In this document: one piece after another, positions 8,186 to 11,767 of the stretch
Position numbering within the stretch: the stretch's first letter is position 1
Layout: each line of letters starts with the position of its first letter
Assembly (NCBI GenBank): GCA_003024985.2
Contig: PXIH01S0022675.1
Source of the DNA: Euperipatoides rowelli
Taxonomy: Eukaryota > Onychophora > Udeonychophora > Euonychophora > Peripatopsidae
Direction: 5' to 3' (one strand)
Length of the DNA: 11,767 bases
Position numbers and translations under genes: made by a program
Notes under the pieces: generated by a model
Database searches by the model: none
What the model saw: the letters and a program-made list of their open reading frames with translations, nothing else
What the model was told of the DNA's origin: nothing

Positions 8186-8688
8186 TGAAAAAGGATCACT
8201 AAGCACGTGCCCCTCCAATTTGAAGCATTTAGGGGAGTTCAATATTATTTACTCAAATTTGAGGTAGTTAATTTTTATGATTTTGTGACTCTTTAGCTAA
8301 TCGATGATGGAGCAAATTATAGTAAAGTTTAAAAAATTTAAGCAAGTACATTCCTCAATTGAATGAATACATTTGCCCAGAAACACAATACACGACTCAA
8401 TCATAAAAACAGATCAAATGCTGGTAGGGTCTGGGAAATAATTGTCCTTTACATAATGTAAAACAGTCATAAAGCCAATAAAACTTGTGTATTTTTATTA
8501 TTTATGTTCTTACTATGAATAAAATTACATACGATTTGTAAGAGCCTACCTGTATGTTCTGTTGCACACACATACAGCTCTATATCTTAATTACCATAAA
8601 TACATAAGATGTTAGATGCCAAAATGGTGGTGGGTCATATGCTTAGATATTATATTAAATCCTTTACATGAACTAAACTGAAAGGCCA
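8186..8688. other. Intron stretch without recognised feature
   Basis: The sequence AAAAAGGATCACTAAG (8188-8203) repeats a word found near 7235, just outside the other end of the 761-bp element. The rest is AT-rich and shows no coding, RNA or repeat signal I can name. Confidence 0.45.
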
Positions 8689-8780
8689 TTATTCATGAGT
8701 TGGCTGGAATTCAGTTTACGGATGACTCAAGATGGCTGCCATATTGCAGCCATCTTGAGTCATCAGTAAACTATGAATAA
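8689..8780. repeat. Long near-perfect foldback hairpin with AAGATGGCTGC arms
   Basis: GATGACTCAAGATGGCTGC (8721-8739) is perfectly complementary to 8746-8764 around the 6-base loop CATATT. One mismatch further out, AGTTTAC (8713-8719) pairs with GTAAACT (8766-8772). After a 16-base bulge, TTATTCAT (8689-8696) pairs with ATGAATAA (8773-8780). The result is a stem of about 34 base pairs. It could be two element ends head to head, a foldback element or a miRNA-like hairpin in the intron; element ends fit best because the arm motif recurs in other elements here. Confidence 0.85.
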
Positions 8781-9059
8781 CATTTAACTCCCATTGATAA
8801 TGAGTTATTGTTTGGATTATTGATTTAGATGTGAGAATAATGTGATACTTCTATTGGCTTATGGTTTAATTTACTATAATATTCATGTCTGAGTAAGGAT
8901 CAGTGTGAGATTAAGGTTAGGGATCATTTACTAAAACTGTATCATTAATAAACATATAAATGGTGTCCATCTTGGTGAATCTGTAAAATGAAATATTTCC
9001 CAGTATTCAAACTACTCCTTCGTTGTTAATTATTAAACTGAAATTTTGTATTGTTTCAG
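8781..9059. other. End of the 3.2-kb intron
   Basis: Contains GGATCAGTGTGAGATTAAGG (8897-8916) then TTAGGGATC, a dispersed family block, and TGTCCATCTTGG near 8963, a variant of the CAAGATGGC motif on the other strand. It ends in the acceptor TTGTTTCAG at 9051-9059. Confidence 0.5.
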
Positions 9060-9157
9060 ACATGGCTGCCACATTTGCAAAGGATATAAAAGCTCGACAG
9101 CTAATTCTAACCAACTTTACTCAACCTCAAATAACAAAGACACACGATAAACTTGAG
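9060..9157 (+). CDS. ELAC1: ELAC1-like tRNase Z, exon with the motif V region
   Basis: AC (9060-9061) completes GAC (Asp) with the G of 5817. Then 32 residues follow, MAATFAK ... ARQLILTNFTQPQ ... THDKLE. MAATFAK and the LILTxFxQ pattern match the family segment after the HST loop, where human ELAC1 has MAATFAK and LVLTHFSQRY. The motif V His, a direct metal ligand in known tRNase Z structures, is Asn here (codon AAC, 9113-9115), and the RY that follows is PQ. The acceptor TTGTTTCAG and donor GAG|GTAATT are both good, and phases 1 and 0 agree with the neighbours. The exon is too well framed to be chance, but the changed residues argue against normal catalysis. Confidence 0.85.
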
Positions 9158-9359
9158 GTAATTAGTTTATTTAATAAATAATTTTTGGGTGGATTACTCA
9201 GCTGCAATGTCTTTATTTTACTTTGCTTATATTAGATGTAGTTGTAGACTGTTTTACATATTTTCAATTGCATCTTTAGAATAACTGTTAACTACAGATT
9301 CTTTGTTAAGTCAAAATGTTTTTTCCTACACTTGTATACACTGTTACAAGTCTTCCCAG

Positions 9360-9509
9360 AATCCTCAGAGTACAGATCAGAAAATGGCGACTGTAACAGA
9401 AAAAAACAATGTGGATGTAGTGGTTATGGGAGACCAAGTAACTGTCCAGAGATATTTTATATCTGAGTTTAACAAAGATCCTACAACTGTACAATCAAAT
9501 GATAGTTGA
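9360..9509 (+). CDS. ELAC1: ELAC1-like tRNase Z, last coding exon
   Basis: This exon encodes 49 residues and stop TGA (9507-9509) in phase 0 after a 202-base intron. NPQSTDQKMATVTEKNN leads to VDVVVMGDQVTV, which fits the last beta strands of the family (human ELAC1 has EVTLAEDFMVI at the same distance from motif V), though similarity is weak. A tail of about 15 residues (SEFNKD ... SNDS) goes beyond the usual end. The acceptor TCTTCCCAG is preferred; AAG at 9350 would add three residues (SSQ) in the same frame, and other in-frame AGs lie at 9367-9368 and 9379-9380. The exon start is therefore less certain than its frame. With the earlier exons, 176 residues are encoded in this window. Confidence 0.65.
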   Translation, partial: NPQSTDQKMATVTEKNNVDVVVMGDQVTVQRYFISEFNKDPTTVQSNDS

Positions 9510-9560
9510 ATTGTTCCAAAAAACTGGAAGCATCTTGCATCAAAAAGAGAGGAATCAAGT
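9510..9560 (+). other. Presumed start of the 3' UTR
   Basis: Follows the stop codon directly. The first possible polyadenylation hexamers downstream are ATTAAA at 9682-9687 and AATAAA at 10503-10508. Neither can be confirmed from sequence alone, so the transcript end is unknown. Confidence 0.4.
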
Positions 9561-9594
9561 GCAGACTAGATTAGGGTTTCTTAATCTAGTCTGC
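9561..9594. repeat. 13-bp perfect hairpin in the presumed 3' UTR
   Basis: GCAGACTAGATTA (9561-9573) pairs perfectly with TAATCTAGTCTGC (9582-9594) around an 8-base loop. After a one-base bulge CAAG (9556-9559) can pair with CTTG (9593-9596 region). It begins 52 bases after the stop codon. The right arm overlaps the left end of the 779-bp inverted-repeat element, so it may be a by-product of insertion. Confidence 0.8.
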
Positions 9595-10353
9595 TTGGCA
9601 AAAGTCACGAGTCAAAAAATATTTTAACAAAAACAATAATTTTGAGAAAATAACTTACGATACATTACAAATACAACAATAATTAAAAAACCTCTCGAGT
9701 CACTGCAAATGTAAACAGTCTCTTGTTATTCAGAATTCGCTTATACTTATTGTGGCGACTCTTCACACATTTTATTTATCTATTACTATCTGGCAACACT
9801 GTGTGATAGCGCTTCTGTATTTGCTAATGAATTTGTTTTTGTTTGTATGCCTCATGGACTTGCTGCATTGAATTTCCCGCATTTCTTAAAAGTTTGCCAA
9901 TAACGCAGTCATTGTAAGAAATGACTAAAAACTGGTAGGCCTAAGTCACATTTTTACCACGTTTTTAACACCTACATGTATTTTCGTCATTAGGGAAAGG
10001 GCTGATGGAAAGTGTGTCAAAATTGTTGAAATCGATCAAAAATTATTATCTTATCTCTAGATTATTATAGGGTTAGGGCATAGTGGATTTCACACATAGT
10101 TGGGGTTAAGGTTCAGGGTAACGGTAAGGTTAGGACTGTAAATGAAAAAATTATGGCTGATATCCATCTTGATCATGTGACTAAATGGGACTTAGGCCTT
10201 CCAGTTTCTAGGCACTCATGTCATTGTAAGGGAGTCAGTTGTTTTGTAGACATAGAATCTTTTGGATGTACTTACTGTCAGACATTCTATTTGGGTCACT
10301 AAACCCAAACTATTACCTCAGTTGGGATCATGACTCATAAAGATTAAGAAACC
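9575..10353. mobile_element. Possible inverted-repeat element, about 779 bp
   Basis: GGTTTCTTAATCT (9575-9587) is the perfect reverse complement of AGATTAAGAAACC (10341-10353). GAGTC further in on the left (9609-9613) has GACTC on the right (10331-10335) at a similar distance. There is no long open frame inside. The right end abuts an ambiguous base (10354), so a target duplication cannot be judged. It would be a non-autonomous element into which the 301-bp element has inserted. Confidence 0.4.
9919..10219. mobile_element. MITE-like element, 301 bp, with 11-bp target-site duplication
   Basis: GTCATTGTAAG occurs on both sides in direct orientation (9908-9918 and 10220-10230). Between them the ends are inverted: ACTGGTAGGCCTAAGTC (9931-9947) against GACTTAGGCCTTCCAGT (10189-10205), one mismatch in 17. 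Weaker matching continues outward towards the duplications. The inside is non-coding and contains TAGTGGATTTCACACATAG (10081-10099) then TTGGGGTTAAGG, shared with the core of the element at 7425-8185. Direct duplications of 9 to 11 bp are typical of Mutator-like elements and 8 bp of hAT, so a Mutator-like relative is possible. Confidence 0.65.
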
Positions 10354-10354
10354 N

Positions 10355-10624
10355 TGGACGAGATAGGCTAATCATAGAGCAACAGAAGGAGCACGTGTGG
10401 AAGTTTACTAGACATCATCCCTTTTGAGTTAACAAACGTTGTGGAGTTAAATGTTTTTCATTGTTATAGTTTTATTTCTGTATTGAATTTCTTAATCACG
10501 TGAATAAATTATGAACAATCTGTGTATTAAAAAACATTTGTGACAGTCGGTCAACTCAATGCACTAAACAAGACTTGCATAAATGTGAGGGGCTCACCTC
10601 AACAAATTTATTGTTTCCGATTAA
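10355..10624. other. Spacer between the element cluster and the 610-bp satellite
   Basis: No gene is seen. It contains the canonical polyadenylation hexamer AATAAA at 10503-10508, nearly 1 kb after the ELAC1-like stop codon. Confidence 0.4.
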
Positions 10625-11767
10625 TTAATAGCAAATGCAATAAATTAATCAAAAAATAAAGTAAATTAAAAACTATTTCTTGAACATAACATTCCCCATT
10701 TAAATTACAACAATGTTTTTGAATTTTGTGTCAGTGATGGAAGTGTTTAATGGAGGCATCTGAGATCTGTGTATCATCACATAGCAGATTCATACTAGGT
10801 TCTGTAAAATGGTCAACTTTATATATGACTATCTACAGTACCCATCATTGCCCAGGTGTCCTTTGTAGGGTCATTTCACCCTCACCACACAAAAAAAATC
10901 AACAAGTATATTTTCATTGTCTACACTATGGAATCTACCCACATGCCAAATTTCAAGTTTGTGCCATGTTGGAAAGTATGCTAAACACTTCAAGTTCATT
11001 TACCCCATCCCCCACCGAAAAAAAATAATCATAAAGTCTATTTTCATTGTCTATACTATATACCATACCCATATGCCAAAATTCAAGTTTGTGCCATTTA
11101 TGCTAAATGTCTTATTTAATGTGATAAATTACTTATTTAATGTGATAAATGACTTATTTAATGTGATAAAAGACTTATTTAACGTGATAAATGACTTATT
11201 TAATGTGATAAATGACATTTAATGTGATAAATGNTTAATAGCAAATGCAATAAATTAATCAAAAAATAAAGTAAATAAAAACTATTTCTTGAAGATAACA
11301 TTCCCCATTCAAATTACAACAATGTTTTTGAATTTTGTGTCAGTGATGGAAGTGTTTAATGGAGGCATCCGAGATCTGTGTATCATCACATAGCAGATTC
11401 ATGATACTAGGTTCTGTTAAATGGCCAACTTTATATATGACTAGCTACAGTACCCATCATTTCCCAGGTGTCCTTTGTAGGGTCATTTCACCCCTCACCC
11501 CACAAAAAAATCAACAAGTATATTTTCATTGTCTACACTATGCAATCTACCCACATGCCAAATTTCAAGTTTGTGCCATGTTGGAAAGTATACTAAACAC
11601 TTCAAGTTCATTTACCCCATCCCCCACCGAAAAAAAATAATCAAAAAGTCTATTTTCATTGTCTATACTATATACCATACCCATATGCCAAAATTCAAGT
11701 TTGTGCCATTTATGCTAAATGACTTATTTAATGTGATCAATGACTTATTTAATGTGATAAATGACTT
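10625..11767. repeat. 610-bp tandem satellite, one full unit and most of a second
   Basis: The sequence from TTAATAGCAAATGCAATAAA at 10625 starts again at 11235, giving a 610-base period including the ambiguous base at 11234. The second unit runs off the window. The copies are nearly identical, with scattered substitutions and a few small indels. Each unit has an inner duplication of 130 bases: TATTTTCATTGTCTA at 10909 and 11039, each followed by a CATGCCAAATTTCAAG or CATATGCCAAAATTCAAG version and GTTTGTGCCAT. The unit ends in a 21-bp repeat array. Open frames of about 90 residues across it are incidental. Confidence 0.9.
11111..11233. repeat. 21-bp tandem array inside the 610-bp satellite unit
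   Basis: Units of CTTATTTAATGTGATAAATGA start at 11111, 11132, 11153, 11174 and 11195. A shortened copy (ACATTTAATGTGATAAATG) follows and ends at the ambiguous base 11234. The same array begins again near 11730 and continues past the right edge. Because 21 is a multiple of three, the array gives an open frame repeating LFNVIND, which is not evidence of a protein. Confidence 0.9.

Noticed and set aside
10917-11222. Open frame ending in repeated LFNVIND residues, like a repeat protein
   Set aside because: The repeat comes from the 21-bp DNA array, whose length is a multiple of three. There is no start context or conserved domain.
10750-11640. Two similar open frames (10750-11028 and 11359-11640) that could be duplicated small genes
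   Set aside because: They are the same stretch of the 610-bp satellite read twice, with no family resemblance; the copies differ by a 3-base insertion and by frame-compensating indels in homopolymer tracts.

Overview
This window looks like nuclear DNA of a multicellular animal, most likely an invertebrate. It is AT-rich, the only recognisable gene is split into short exons by introns of about 0.2 to 3.2 kb with GT/AG boundaries, and the rest is tandem satellite, small inverted-repeat elements and decayed mariner-type transposon DNA. There is no sign of bacterial operons, ribosome binding sites or a CRISPR array. I cannot name the species or the phylum from the sequence.

The gene is the 3' part of an ELAC1-type (short-form) tRNase Z on the plus strand. 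Four exons join in one open frame: 3522-3621, 5634-5817, 9060-9157 and 9360-9509 (stop TGA at 9507-9509). They encode the last 176 residues. Intron phases agree at every junction, and the first 33 residues plus the start of the next exon line up with animal ELAC1 without a gap. The N-terminal half, which carries the HxHxDH metal-binding motif, is not seen here and must lie upstream of base 1. The frame is open, but two histidines that define the active site of the family are missing: the one in the HST loop (replaced by a Cys-Tyr-Cys-Tyr stretch, 5799-5810) and the motif V histidine (Asn, 9113-9115). The copy is therefore a candidate inactive or repurposed paralogue, or a young pseudogene.

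Layout: 1-545 is a satellite of about 98-bp units, each able to fold on itself, running into a minus-strand mariner-type transposase remnant (about 500-680). 1040-1300 holds degenerate T/A-rich repeats, 1455-1614 a perfect 70-bp tandem duplication, 2418-2757 a probable internally deleted mariner-like element, and 2922-3035 a 19-bp minisatellite. The first intron (3622-5633) holds a 129-bp tandem repeat and a hairpin with AATAAA in its loop. The second intron (5818-9059) is a cluster of small inverted-repeat elements, many with the motif CAAGATGGC at or near their ends. After the gene come a strong hairpin in the presumed 3' UTR, a nested pair of inverted-repeat elements (9575-10353 and 9919-10219, the inner one with an 11-bp flanking duplication) and a 610-bp satellite (10625 to the end) whose unit junction coincides with an ambiguous base.

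I found no convincing undescribed multi-gene system. The items most worth checking are the ELAC1-like gene with altered catalytic residues and the families of small inverted-repeat elements that share an internal core but have different ends.
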